From contig JAGAMK010000025.1 of the NCBI GenBank assembly GCA_017624735.1, positions 1-60,093 on the forward strand: 60,093 bases of DNA, given 5' to 3'. Below the pieces are notes generated by a model. It made no database searches. It was given only the letters and a program-made list of their open reading frames with translations, and was not told where the DNA came from. Of this stretch, positions 1 to 8,393 are shown piece after piece; position 1 is the stretch's first letter; the number at the start of each line of letters is the position of its first letter. Source of the DNA: Clostridia bacterium. Its GTDB lineage: Bacteria; Bacillota; Clostridia; Oscillospirales; Acutalibacteraceae. The position numbers and the translations under genes are program-made.

Positions 1-131
1 ACCGAGATTAACGCAATATTCAGTTGTATTAGAATTCCCGTTAGAACTGGGGTTGTTTTAGAAACGATGGAATGCCCGAAAACCGCACAGTTAAAGGCTT
101 TTTGGAAGATTGACTTCCGTTTGGCGAAGAA
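1..131. other. Unassigned DNA abutting the broken tRNA-Ser
   Basis: No gene, repeat or terminator is visible here. One plus frame is open from the edge to a stop at 184-186, but it runs through the antisense of the tRNA fragment, has no start or ribosome site in view and resembles no protein I know. If the tRNA is interrupted by an inserted element, this would be the first part of that element. Confidence 0.4.
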
Positions 132-172
132 GATTTCGAGTGCGGACCCTTCAACCACTTGGGTACATCTCC
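132..172 (-). pseudogene. 5' half of a tRNA-Ser (anticodon CGA), 3' half missing
   Basis: Read on the minus strand from 172, the bases give an acceptor strand GGAGATG, then TA, a D arm CCC/GGG around AAGTGGTTGAA, and a CCGCA anticodon strand with loop CTCGAAA. This is the 5' half of a serine tRNA with anticodon CGA. The strand returning from the loop should read TGCGG but reads TCTTC. No variable arm, T arm or 3' acceptor strand follows down to base 1. A good promoter lies just upstream, so the gene was probably functional before it was broken or interrupted. The missing half could lie beyond the window edge. Confidence 0.72.
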
Positions 173-195
173 ATTTGATTTTTTAGAACTCAATT

Positions 196-224
196 ATTTT
201 ATCAAACAGGTATAATTTTGTCAA
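196..224 (-). promoter_or_regulatory. Sigma-A promoter of the tRNA-Ser fragment
   Basis: On the minus strand TTGACA (219-224) and TAAAAT (196-201) are separated by 17 bases. The -10 box ends 23 bases before the tRNA 5' end, which is normal spacing for a tRNA gene. Confidence 0.7.
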
Positions 225-240
225 TATTGCTTAAATAATC

Positions 241-268
241 TTGAATTAGAGAAATATTGTGATATAAT
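241..268 (+). promoter_or_regulatory. Promoter for the ATC-hydrolase-like gene
   Basis: TTGAAT (241-246) and TATAAT (263-268) are separated by 16 bases, about 35 bases before the start codon at 304. It is back to back with the tRNA promoter. Confidence 0.65.
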
Positions 269-303
269 TGATTTAAAAACTATTAAAAGAGAAGGCGTAC
301 ATA

Positions 304-795
304 ATGAGTAAAGTTAAAAACGACTCCAAAATTAAAAATCCTTTATTACAAGCAATTCGCGCTCAACTTGAACACCGTGCATTCTGGCTTTATCTTCTTT
401 GTGATGAAGCGGGTAAACGTGGTCTTGATTGGCGTGATTTCGGCAGTGCCGCGGTTCGCCGTTGCGGACTTTCTCAAGGTGCTGATTTGGTGAAAAAAGG
501 CAAGACAGATAGTCTTGTAGGTCTCCGCAAAACTCTTTTTACAAAGCCGGCACAACTTGTTTTTGAAATGAAAATACTTGAAAGCACGGACGATAAACTA
601 TCAATTGATTTTCACTATTGCCCACTTGTTAAGGCTTGGCAGAATGCAGGTTGTACTGATGAAGAAATCGCAACTCTCTGTGACATCGCAATGTGCGGTG
701 ACCACGGAATAGGTGAGTGCTACGGTGCAGTCCTTGACTTGCCAAAATGTATTGCAAAAGGCGACGATATCTGCTCACTTCGTTACCATAAATAA
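304..795 (+). CDS. L-2-amino-thiazoline-4-carboxylate (ATC) hydrolase family protein
   Basis: This 163-residue cytoplasmic protein resembles the ATC hydrolase family, whose founding member opens the thiazoline ring of L-ATC to give N-carbamoyl-cysteine on the way to L-cysteine. The clues are the cysteines in the C-terminal half (FHYCPLV, LCDIAMCGDHG, GECYG) and the ending GDDICSLRYH, which fits the family's GD-C-R ending. The ATG follows AGAGAAGG at a good distance. The gene stands alone between its own promoter and a terminator. Most clostridial members of this family are uncharacterised, so the substrate is open; the family assignment is reasonably secure, the reaction is not. Confidence 0.7.
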   Translation: MSKVKNDSKIKNPLLQAIRAQLEHRAFWLYLLCDEAGKRGLDWRDFGSAAVRRCGLSQGADLVKKGKTDSLVGLRKTLFTKPAQLVFEMKILESTDDKLSIDFHYCPLVKAWQNAGCTDEEIATLCDIAMCGDHGIGECYGAVLDLPKCIAKGDDICSLRYHK

Positions 796-802
796 TTAAG
801 TA

Positions 803-835
803 AAAAGTCGTAGTCCAATGCGGATTACGACTTTT
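803..835. terminator. Bidirectional intrinsic terminator
   Basis: AAAAGTCGTA and TACGACTTTT pair around a short loop, with A and T tracts on both sides. It serves the convergent genes at 304-795 and 841-1788. Confidence 0.85.
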
Positions 836-840
836 ATGTT

Positions 841-1788
841 TTATATATTGTCTTTATATCTCTCTGCGGTGATTATTCCATCCTCAACATTTAATTTGCA
901 TATTCTTGCGTTTCTTGCATCAAAAGCACTGGCATTAAGACCGTCATCATAGTCGCGAGCATGATAAATTGCATACCATTGACCATCTTCTTTAATCATT
1001 GAGTGATGACCTGTACCTTCCTCAAATTCATTTGCTTTGAGTACAGGATGATATGTATTATCATCAGGATATTTCTCAAACTTAATTTTAGTAAGGTCTG
1101 TTTCGTCTGTTTTTGCTCTTGCATATCCAATATAGTATGTCGGTTGTTCAAAGCAGTTGCCCGAATACATAAGATACTGCCAGTCGCCCTCTTTAAAGTA
1201 GAAAGCACCTTCAATTGTGTGCCAATGTTGACCTTTCTTGTATCTGTCACGACAGTAAATATCCTCGTCAAGTGTAGGCTCAACAACCAAAACAGGATTT
1301 CCTGCGGGAGTGAATGGGTCAAGCATCTTGTCAACGTAAATGCAAGTACCGATTCTTTCACCCTCAAATCTGTTTGCAGAGTAGAAAAGGAAAAGTCCTG
1401 CTTCATTTTTTACAATATGTGAGTCAATTGAGAATGGATGAAGAATTTGTTTTGTACCTGTGAAAGGTCCGAGCGGATTATCTGCAACTGACACGTGCAT
1501 AGCACCTCTGTGACCACCCTTGTCAGGTGTGTCGTTATATATTTCAATTGAATTGTACATATAGAATTTACCATCAAGTTCAATCACACTCGGTGCCCAG
1601 AATGAATCGTGATTTGGTACTGTCATTACAACACCATAATATTCCCAACCATCAAAAAGGTTGTCTGAATGATAAGCATAAATTGCATCGTGACCTGTAA
1701 CATAAATATAATATCTTCCGTTTGATTTTAAAATATATGGGTCAGCTTGACCAACATAGTGTGTTTTATCAACTTTTAACAAATGCAT
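841..1788 (-). CDS. Glycoside hydrolase family 43, intracellular
   Basis: This 315-residue protein has the GH43 five-bladed propeller pattern. ADPYIL near residue 16 supplies the catalytic base Asp, WAPSV near residue 65 is a common GH43 motif, IDSHIV near residue 121 supplies the pKa-tuning Asp, and HTIEGAF near residue 190 supplies the catalytic acid Glu. Family members cut arabinose or xylose side chains and oligosaccharides. There is no signal peptide, so it should act on imported oligosaccharides. The ATG follows GGAGGT. No transporter or regulator gene sits beside it, so the substrate cannot be told from context. Confidence 0.88.
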   Translation of the reverse strand: MHLLKVDKTHYVGQADPYILKSNGRYYIYVTGHDAIYAYHSDNLFDGWEYYGVVMTVPNHDSFWAPSVIELDGKFYMYNSIEIYNDTPDKGGHRGAMHVSVADNPLGPFTGTKQILHPFSIDSHIVKNEAGLFLFYSANRFEGERIGTCIYVDKMLDPFTPAGNPVLVVEPTLDEDIYCRDRYKKGQHWHTIEGAFYFKEGDWQYLMYSGNCFEQPTYYIGYARAKTDETDLTKIKFEKYPDDNTYHPVLKANEFEEGTGHHSMIKEDGQWYAIYHARDYDDGLNASAFDARNARICKLNVEDGIITAERYKDNI

Positions 1789-1823
1789 AATTAGACCTCC
1801 ATGACAGTATAAATTACAGTGAA

Positions 1824-1852
1824 ATTATATAATGACACAGAATAATTTTCAA
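1824..1852 (-). promoter_or_regulatory. Promoter for the GH43 gene
   Basis: On the minus strand TTGAAA (1847-1852) and TATAAT (1824-1829) are separated by exactly 17 bases, about 35 bases from the start codon. Confidence 0.7.
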
Positions 1853-1886
1853 TAGTTTATAAAATAAAACTTATAGTTAGAAAATA

Positions 1887-1916
1887 TTGACTTTGTGTTT
1901 TTTCTACTGTTATAAT
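1887..1916 (+). promoter_or_regulatory. Promoter for the aquaporin gene
   Basis: TTGACT (1887-1892) and TATAAT (1911-1916) with an 18-base spacer lie 32 bases before the aquaporin start. Confidence 0.7.
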
Positions 1917-1948
1917 ATAAATATAAAATATGGAAAGGGGATTTCTAA

Positions 1949-2623
1949 ATGAAGGAATCAATTAAAAAGTATGTTGCAGAATTTATTGGTACGTTTGTAT
2001 TAGTGTTTTTTGCATGTGGTACGGCAGTTGTTGTTGGTTGCGATTCAAAAAGAGGAACAGGATATTTACTTACAGCTCTTGCTTTCGGTCTTGTAATTGT
2101 TGCTATGGCATATTCAATCGGAAATGTTTCAGGTTGTCACATTAACCCTGCAGTTTCTCTTGCTATGTTAATAAGTGGTAAACTTAACATTAAAGATTTC
2201 ATAGGATATGTTATCTCTCAGTTCGCAGGTGCAACGCTCGGTGCAGCAGCACTTATGCTTTTTGTAGGGCCTAATACCGGTCTTGGTGCAAATGCTCTTT
2301 ACAATGACGATATTGCAAGTTCAATTCTTATTGAGATTATCCTTACTTTTGTATTTGTTCTTTCAATTCTTGGTGTAACATCAAAGAAAGAGAACAGTTC
2401 AGTTGCAGGTATTGTAATCGGTCTTTCACTTACACTTGTTCATATTCTAGGTATTAAATTTACAGGCACATCCGTGAATCCTGCACGTAGCTTTGGTCCT
2501 GCACTTTTCGCAGGTGGCGATGCTCTTGCTGATGTTTGGGTGTTCATTGTAGCTCCTCTTCTTGGTGGTGCACTTGCAGCACTTGTATATGGTTTCCTTG
2601 CTCCTAAGAAGGAAGAAGAATAA
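1949..2623 (+). CDS. Aquaporin (MIP family), AqpZ-like water channel
   Basis: This 224-residue membrane protein has about six hydrophobic segments and both half-helix motifs of the MIP family: CHINPAV near residue 64 and SVNPARSFGPAL near residue 175. The residue after NPAR is Ser, as in water-selective AqpZ, rather than the Asp typical of glycerol facilitators, so water is the likelier substrate. The N-terminal EFIGTFVLVFFACGTA is also typical. The ATG follows AAAGGGGA. It is a single-gene unit with its own promoter and terminator. Family is certain; selectivity is inferred. Confidence 0.93.
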   Translation: MKESIKKYVAEFIGTFVLVFFACGTAVVVGCDSKRGTGYLLTALAFGLVIVAMAYSIGNVSGCHINPAVSLAMLISGKLNIKDFIGYVISQFAGATLGAAALMLFVGPNTGLGANALYNDDIASSILIEIILTFVFVLSILGVTSKKENSSVAGIVIGLSLTLVHILGIKFTGTSVNPARSFGPALFAGGDALADVWVFIVAPLLGGALAALVYGFLAPKKEEE

Positions 2624-2637
2624 TTTAATATGCTTTT

Positions 2638-2666
2638 AAAGTGCGTCTTCGGACGCACTTTTTTAT
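2638..2666 (+). terminator. Intrinsic terminator after the aquaporin gene
   Basis: AAGTGCGTC and GACGCACTT pair around a TTCG tetraloop, followed by a T run. Confidence 0.95.
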
Positions 2667-2744
2667 TCCATCATTTGGAGTATTAACAATTCATAGTACC
2701 GATGTTAAAATGTATATGCATATATGCAGAAAGACGAGGTGACT

Positions 2745-3713
2745 ATGAAGAGAATCATATCATTATTTTTAACAACTATAATAATACTTTCAATATTTGT
2801 TATGCCTATGAATGTGTATGGTGCAACACCTACATCGCAAGCAGGGATTATCAATCTTTCAAGTGGTAGACTTAATGTGCGAGATTCTGCTTCAATAAGT
2901 GGCAGAATCCTTACAAGTCTTGCGAATGGCAGTTATATCACGTTGATATCAAAATCAGGTAACTGGTATTATGTAGAGTATGCTGACGGTAGTTTTGGGT
3001 ATTGCCATAAGGATTATATTAAACTTGATTCAGGAAAAACAGCAAATGTCATGACTCAGTCAACGTCTCTTAATGTGCGTAGTGGTGCAGGAACAGGATA
3101 TTACGTAAAAGATTCCGTGAAAAGAGGAAAAATAGTAATTGTTCTTTCAGAATCAAATGGATGGAGTAAAATTCTTTATGACGGAGTTAAAACAGGCTAT
3201 GTAAGTAGCCAGTATCTTTCAGTAAACTCAACCGATACTTTCTCAAAGGTGTGTTTATCTGTTCCAAGTTTTAAACAGACTGATACAAGATGGGCAAACG
3301 TGATTATCGGAAATTCGGGTAAAACAATTGGTAAAATTGGTTGTGCTACAACTGCAATTGCCATGATGGAATCCTATCGTACGGGAACAATAATTTATCC
3401 GGATGCCATGTCGAGAAAATTAAGTTATTCTTCAACGGGCAATGTTTATTGGCCGAGTCATTATATTGCAGTTACAAACAGTTCAGGATATCTCCAAAAG
3501 ATTTATCAAAAACTCAAAGAGGGGAAACCTGTAATGCTTGGAGCAAAGAAATCAAACGGTTCACAGCATTGGGTTGTTATAACAGGATATAATGGTGGCG
3601 ATAGCCTTACAGCATCAGGTTTTACAATCAATGACCCGGGAACAAAATACAGAACAAATCTTCAACATTTACTTAACGAATATCCAATAGTTTATAAGTA
3701 TTTTTACTATTAA
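2745..3713 (+). CDS. Secreted protein with two SH3b domains and a C39-like peptidase domain
   Basis: The 322-residue product starts with a signal peptide (MKRIISLFLTT, cut near VYGA). Two bacterial SH3 domains follow (about residues 35-95 and 100-160, each with LNVRxxxS), then a C39_2-type papain-fold peptidase domain. Its likely catalytic Cys is in KIGCATTAIAMM and its His in SQHWVVITGY, with INDPGT supplying a probable third residue. SH3b domains usually bind peptidoglycan, so the enzyme should act at the cell wall on a peptide. The start is placed at the ATG after GAGGTG; an upstream in-frame ATG at 2724 has no ribosome site. Confidence 0.85.
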   Translation: MKRIISLFLTTIIILSIFVMPMNVYGATPTSQAGIINLSSGRLNVRDSASISGRILTSLANGSYITLISKSGNWYYVEYADGSFGYCHKDYIKLDSGKTANVMTQSTSLNVRSGAGTGYYVKDSVKRGKIVIVLSESNGWSKILYDGVKTGYVSSQYLSVNSTDTFSKVCLSVPSFKQTDTRWANVIIGNSGKTIGKIGCATTAIAMMESYRTGTIIYPDAMSRKLSYSSTGNVYWPSHYIAVTNSSGYLQKIYQKLKEGKPVMLGAKKSNGSQHWVVITGYNGGDSLTASGFTINDPGTKYRTNLQHLLNEYPIVYKYFYY

Positions 3714-3718
3714 AAAGG

Positions 3719-3751
3719 TGTCGTATCAGAAACTTCTGATACGACATTTTT
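3719..3751 (+). terminator. Intrinsic terminator
   Basis: A perfect 12-base-pair stem (TGTCGTATCAGA/TCTGATACGACA) with a 4-base loop is followed by five T. Confidence 0.95.
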
Positions 3752-3842
3752 CGTTAATCTTCAACATATAATAATATATTAACTTGATGGTATTGGATAA
3801 TCAACAGTTATCTTTACATATGTATTATATCTTTATATAGTA

Positions 3843-3871
3843 TTGAAAGAACAATACTTACGTGATATACT
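3843..3871 (+). promoter_or_regulatory. Promoter for the subtilase gene
   Basis: TTGAAA (3843-3848) and TATACT (3866-3871) are 17 bases apart. A second possible pair, TTTACA (3813-3818) and TATAGT (3836-3841), also with a 17-base spacer, lies just upstream. Confidence 0.6.
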
Positions 3872-3933
3872 ACTGCAGATAACAAACTTTATGTTGATTA
3901 CTAAAAACTATGTTCATTTTTGAGGTGACTTTA

Positions 3934-6900
3934 TTGAAAAAAACTATTTCCTTGTTTTTATCAATCCTTATGATTATGACTTCCGTTTCGTGGGGTCTTG
4001 TTTCGTATGCAATTGAGACTGAAAACGAGGTATCCATATACGATTTTGCAGATGATTTGTCTGAACTTTTAAGAAAATACAGTGAACAACCATCTACAGA
4101 TAAACAGGATGTGGAAGACGTTGTTATTACTGTTGACAAATTTTTCGGTGGGATGAATATAAATGAAGATATTTCTACCCTGACCTTTGAAACAAAAAGA
4201 CTTATTGTAAAATCTGAACAAGGGATTGATTATCATGGTGCTGTTGATTGCGTCAGTGGTTATGATGATTTGTATATTTTGCAATATGATAGCGTTGTAG
4301 CAACAAAAACAGCTTATGAGTATTATTCGGCATTGGAATCTGTCGAGTATGTTGAACCTGATATTATTATGACTACACAGAACGACATTGAAGTACCTGA
4401 TGATTTCATTCCGGAAATTATTATTCCTGATGAAGATGCTTCTGCATCTGATATTATGGATTGGTTAAGTGATAAAATAGGTTTTAATGATATTAAAGAA
4501 AGCCTTGCAGAGAGAATAGAAGATGATTATATTCTTGTAGCGACTATTGATAGTGGTGCTGATACTGACCACGATTTACTCAAAGACAGAGTGATTGATA
4601 GTGGCGTTAATTTTAGTGGTACAGGTGTTGCCAATAGTTGTGAGGATGATTATGGTCACGGTACTCATGTAGCAGGTATTATTGCTGCCAATACTCTCGA
4701 TAATGTTAAAATCAAGCCATATAAAGTCCTTAACGATGAAGGTAAGGGTTCTTTGAGTGCAATTGCTGTTGCTGTTGATATGGCAGTAGAAGATGGTGCT
4801 GATATTATCAATTTGAGCCTTTCTGCTAAAGGCAAAAGTGCAAGATTGACAGAAGCAATTGATAATGCAACGGCTAATAATATTAATGTTGTTGTTGCAG
4901 CAGGAAATAGTAGTGCTGACCTTGATAAGATTCATTATACTCCTGCGTGTATAGAGTCTGCAATAACAGTTAGTGCTACGGATAAAAATGATAAACTAGC
5001 AAGTTTTTCTAATTATGATGGACCTATTGATATTACTGCACCAGGTACTGAGATTAAGAGTAGTTATCTTAATAATGCTTATGCAATTCTCAGTGGTACT
5101 TCAATGGCTGCACCACAGGTTGTAGCGGGTCTTGCTATAATTAAAACTGTATTCCCTGATTTTTCTGCATCCGAATGTGAGGACAGAGTGGAGAAATACA
5201 CCATTAAATTATCTGAAAATCCTGGTGAAAACCATTTCGGAGCAGGATTATTGTTCTTAAAATATTTATTGGATGAAAAACCAACTACAGCTAATCCTGT
5301 TTTCAGCGTCGGTGATTGTACATTCTCAAAGAATTTCCAATTGGAAATAACTTGCCCAGAGGAAGCAACAATTTACTATGGTCTTGGTAGAATAGGTGAC
5401 GAAGATGTTACAAATTGGTTTGATTTCGGTGAATATACACAGCCAATAACAATTTCTGTAGATACAATGGTTGTTGCACTTGCCGTTGCAAAGGGTAAGA
5501 ACCCCAGCGAATCCATTACTGCTTCTTACAACAGAGTGGTTGATAAGGAAGAAGATAACTACGAGATTAATACTTTGGGTTATATAACAGCATACTATGG
5601 AAACGAAACATATTTAATTGTACCTGAAAGAATAGACGGCAGAACTGTAAAAGGAATTGCGTCGTCAGCTTTTGAAGACGATTTCAGAATTAAGTCCGTT
5701 ATTTTGCCTGATTCGGCTACAAAGATTAATAGTAAAGCATTTAAAGGATGCACAGCACTTTCGTTTGTCGCAGGTAATGGAGTTACAGAAATTAGTACAA
5801 GTGCTTTTGAAGGCAGTTCGATTGATTCTTTTAGTTTTCCAGAAGTTACAACCATTGGATACAAGGCGTTTTCAGAATGTTATAAATTAACATCAATGTC
5901 TATGCCAAAAGTAGAGACGATAGGTGATTATTCGTTCCAAAAAACTCCTGAACTTTTAGAAATTTCATTGGAAACTGCTCAGGATATCGGTGTTTCAGCA
6001 TTTGCTGAATCAGGTATTCAATCTGTTGATTTACCAAATACAACCACAGTAGGTATGAATGCTTTCTCTGACTGTGAAAATCTTGTTACTGTATCTGTTC
6101 CACAGCTTACTGAACTCAGCCTTGGTGTATTTAAGAATTGCACGGGCTTGAAAAATATTGATATGCCGTTGTTGACGAATATAGGTGCAAATTCATTCAG
6201 AAATACCGGATTAGAGTCATATTTTGGCAGATACGTTGAAAGAATAGGAAACTATGCCTTTGCTGAAAGTTCTTGTCTTGCAAGTGTTTTTTTACCATTG
6301 ACCGAATTTTCAGGCACTAATGCCTTTGCTGATTGTACTGATTTGCAGGTTGCTATGCTTCCGACAATGACAGAACTCAATAATAATAGTTTTTATAATT
6401 GTACAAAACTTAAAATGTTGTATCTACCTGCAGTTAAAACAGTAAGTAGAACGGCATTTTTAGAAAGTTCAATCGAATATTTAAGATTTAATTGCGTTGA
6501 GGAAATAAAAAGTCTTCCAGAAACATTAAAGGGTATTGTTCTTCCAAGCTCATTGACATCAATTACTGCCTCTGCACCGGATACTGATTTTATCGTTTAT
6601 GGCTATGAAAATACATATGCTCATGAATATGCAGTTAAAAATAATAAGGAGTTTCATACTGTACCTGCAATTCTCTACGAAACAACAGGTGAGGTAAATC
6701 CTGATGACACATACATAGTTATTTATGCTATGGGATTTGATTGCACATATCAATGGTATAAAAATGATAAGATATCCAATGTAGGTGGAACACCAATTGA
6801 TGGTGCAAACTATTTCTATTATGAACCTAAGGCAGAGGATAACGCAGTTGCTTATTATTGCGTAATTACAAGTAGTGATGGTATCAACATAAATTCAGTT

Positions 6901-7320
6901 GTCACTAATCCAATTACTAATTTACCTGAATACAGACCGGCAGATTTAACAGAATACAACAAGGTTGTGGAAGAAGTTAGTTTAATTGATAGAGAAAATG
7001 TTGACGAAATTCTTCTTAATGAGCTTGATGATTTGTTAAGCCTTGACCTTTCAAAACTTACTTATGATAATCAGTATTTAGTTGATTCTATTGTAGAAGA
7101 ACTTGAGTTTGTTCTGTATGAAATTGAATATGGTGTGTTGTTGGGTGATGTAAATCACGACCATAAGGTTAGCGCTTATGATGCACGTATAGTATTGCGC
7201 TTCGCAGCCGATACAATTAATCTTTCCAGACAGCAACAAAGAACAGCGGATATGAATGGAGACGGTCAAGTAACTGCCATTGATGCACGACTGATATTAA
7301 TTCAAAGTATTGAAACATAA
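3934..7320 (+). CDS. Secreted subtilisin-like protease with BspA-type LRRs and a type I dockerin
   Basis: In order the 1128-residue protein has a signal peptide (KKTISLFLSIL), a pro-region to about residue 170, and an S8 peptidase domain with Asp206 (ATIDSGADTD), His242 (GHGTHVAG), an oxyanion Asn (VAAGNS) and Ser390 (SGTSMAAPQ). A beta-sandwich resembling chitobiase-C follows near 450-540, then BspA-type leucine-rich repeats about 545-860 (units such as IGDYSFQK, IGYKAFSEC), an Ig-like stretch near 905-955, and a dockerin about 1069-1127 with two calcium loops (DVNHDHKVSAYDAR, DMNGDGQVTAIDAR). The dockerin predicts docking to a cohesin scaffoldin. The TTG at 3934 follows GAGGTG; the ATG at 3910 has no ribosome site. 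Confidence 0.92.
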   Translation: MKKTISLFLSILMIMTSVSWGLVSYAIETENEVSIYDFADDLSELLRKYSEQPSTDKQDVEDVVITVDKFFGGMNINEDISTLTFETKRLIVKSEQGIDYHGAVDCVSGYDDLYILQYDSVVATKTAYEYYSALESVEYVEPDIIMTTQNDIEVPDDFIPEIIIPDEDASASDIMDWLSDKIGFNDIKESLAERIEDDYILVATIDSGADTDHDLLKDRVIDSGVNFSGTGVANSCEDDYGHGTHVAGIIAANTLDNVKIKPYKVLNDEGKGSLSAIAVAVDMAVEDGADIINLSLSAKGKSARLTEAIDNATANNINVVVAAGNSSADLDKIHYTPACIESAITVSATDKNDKLASFSNYDGPIDITAPGTEIKSSYLNNAYAILSGTSMAAPQVVAGLAIIKTVFPDFSASECEDRVEKYTIKLSENPGENHFGAGLLFLKYLLDEKPTTANPVFSVGDCTFSKNFQLEITCPEEATIYYGLGRIGDEDVTNWFDFGEYTQPITISVDTMVVALAVAKGKNPSESITASYNRVVDKEEDNYEINTLGYITAYYGNETYLIVPERIDGRTVKGIASSAFEDDFRIKSVILPDSATKINSKAFKGCTALSFVAGNGVTEISTSAFEGSSIDSFSFPEVTTIGYKAFSECYKLTSMSMPKVETIGDYSFQKTPELLEISLETAQDIGVSAFAESGIQSVDLPNTTTVGMNAFSDCENLVTVSVPQLTELSLGVFKNCTGLKNIDMPLLTNIGANSFRNTGLESYFGRYVERIGNYAFAESSCLASVFLPLTEFSGTNAFADCTDLQVAMLPTMTELNNNSFYNCTKLKMLYLPAVKTVSRTAFLESSIEYLRFNCVEEIKSLPETLKGIVLPSSLTSITASAPDTDFIVYGYENTYAHEYAVKNNKEFHTVPAILYETTGEVNPDDTYIVIYAMGFDCTYQWYKNDKISNVGGTPIDGANYFYYEPKAEDNAVAYYCVITSSDGININSVVTNPITNLPEYRPADLTEYNKVVEEVSLIDRENVDEILLNELDDLLSLDLSKLTYDNQYLVDSIVEELEFVLYEIEYGVLLGDVNHDHKVSAYDARIVLRFAADTINLSRQQQRTADMNGDGQVTAIDARLILIQSIET

Positions 7321-7323
7321 CAA

Positions 7324-7350
7324 AAAGCCTTGGTTTTCCAAGGCTTTCTT
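7324..7350. terminator. Bidirectional intrinsic terminator
   Basis: AAAGCCTTGG and CCAAGGCTTT pair around TTTT between the convergent protease and FliB-like genes. Confidence 0.9.
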
Positions 7351-7352
7351 AT

Positions 7353-8261
7353 TTATAATTTTTCAATTATTTTTTCTATGTTTTCATCGGAATATTCTAT
7401 TTCGGAAGAGTACATTCTTGCATATTCGACAATATCTTCAAATTGAAGATTTCCGTATTTGGCAATATGATATCTACATATTTGTGAAATGAAGAAAACA
7501 CTGAAAACAGAAAATTTGAGTTTGCATTCATTCATTTCATCAAGATGTCTGTAAATGAAATACAGCAGTAGTTTTTCAAATATTTTATCGAAATCGTCAT
7601 AAAGAAGTATATGTTCAAAATCAGTTGTTTTTAAGTCATATAAAAGATTTGTCCAATTGTCATCAAGTCTTTCAAGCGAAACGAAAAAGTCCACCCATTC
7701 TTTAAACTCCTTTTGATTGATTTCAATGTTATTTTTATTGAGTAAAGCAGTCACTTTTTCTTTGAGTGCATATTTGTCATCTTGCATTTCAAAGAGAATA
7801 ACTTCTTTTAGTTTTAAAAACTCATCGTCACATTCGTCATATACTTCTTCATCTAAAATTACAAGTTCCAACTTCTCTTTTTGTCCAAGAATGATTCTTG
7901 CTGCTTCCTCGCAACAAAGACCCAAGCCGATTTCAGTTGCATTGTCATAAAAGTTTCTGAAACGAGGGTGGTCATTGCAAATTTGACAAAGAGAATCCTC
8001 TCCCAAATTGAGAATGATATCGCAAAGGTTATTTTTATTTAAAAATGCACATCGTCCTTTACCATCAAGACGAAAACAAGCACAATCCTCATTTAAAACG
8101 GTATCATTTTTAAGTCTGTTGCCAAATCTTCCTTTTATGCTTTGATAGTATTCGTATGTATCTTCGTCAATATCAATTTCCCAACCGATACAACAGTTGT
8201 GGTTGCATTTTCCAGCAATACATTTAAATTCTTTGTAGTAGTTAGGTGCGTATATTTTCAT
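7353..8261 (-). CDS. FliB-like lysine N-methylase family protein
   Basis: This 302-residue protein matches the family named for flagellin lysine N-methylase FliB. The family's cysteine cluster is at the N terminus (APNYYKEFKC, GKCNHNCCIGWEI) with further cysteines in ACFRLDGKGRCAFL, LCDI, LCQICNDHPRF and GLCCEEAARII, a probable metal-binding set. The founding member methylates lysines of Salmonella flagellin. No flagellar gene is present here and many gut clostridia without flagella carry such genes, so the real substrate is unknown. The ATG follows GGAGAAATGGT. Confidence 0.82.
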   Translation of the reverse strand: MKIYAPNYYKEFKCIAGKCNHNCCIGWEIDIDEDTYEYYQSIKGRFGNRLKNDTVLNEDCACFRLDGKGRCAFLNKNNLCDIILNLGEDSLCQICNDHPRFRNFYDNATEIGLGLCCEEAARIILGQKEKLELVILDEEVYDECDDEFLKLKEVILFEMQDDKYALKEKVTALLNKNNIEINQKEFKEWVDFFVSLERLDDNWTNLLYDLKTTDFEHILLYDDFDKIFEKLLLYFIYRHLDEMNECKLKFSVFSVFFISQICRYHIAKYGNLQFEDIVEYARMYSSEIEYSDENIEKIIEKL

Positions 8262-8393
8262 ACCATTTCTCCAAATTCAATATGGTGATATTATAAACAA
8301 AATAATAACAATTTTCAACTGAAACTGTGATATAAAATAATTATAAATCAAGTACATATAATAATCAAAAGATTAAAAAAGGACGTGATTATT

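Noticed and set aside
1-186. Open plus-strand frame from the window edge to 186
   Set aside because: It runs antisense through the tRNA-Ser fragment, has no start or ribosome site in view, and its composition does not look like a protein.
996-1422. Overlapping frames inside the GH43 gene on both strands
   Set aside because: They lie wholly within a well-supported gene, have no ribosome sites, and look like shifted translations.
5580-6500. Tandem DNA repeats in the subtilase gene
   Set aside because: The repetition is at the protein level (leucine-rich repeats); the DNA copies are too divergent to be recombining repeats or a CRISPR array.
7353-8261. FliB-like gene as evidence for flagella
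   Set aside because: No other flagellar or chemotaxis gene is present and the family occurs in non-motile clostridia.
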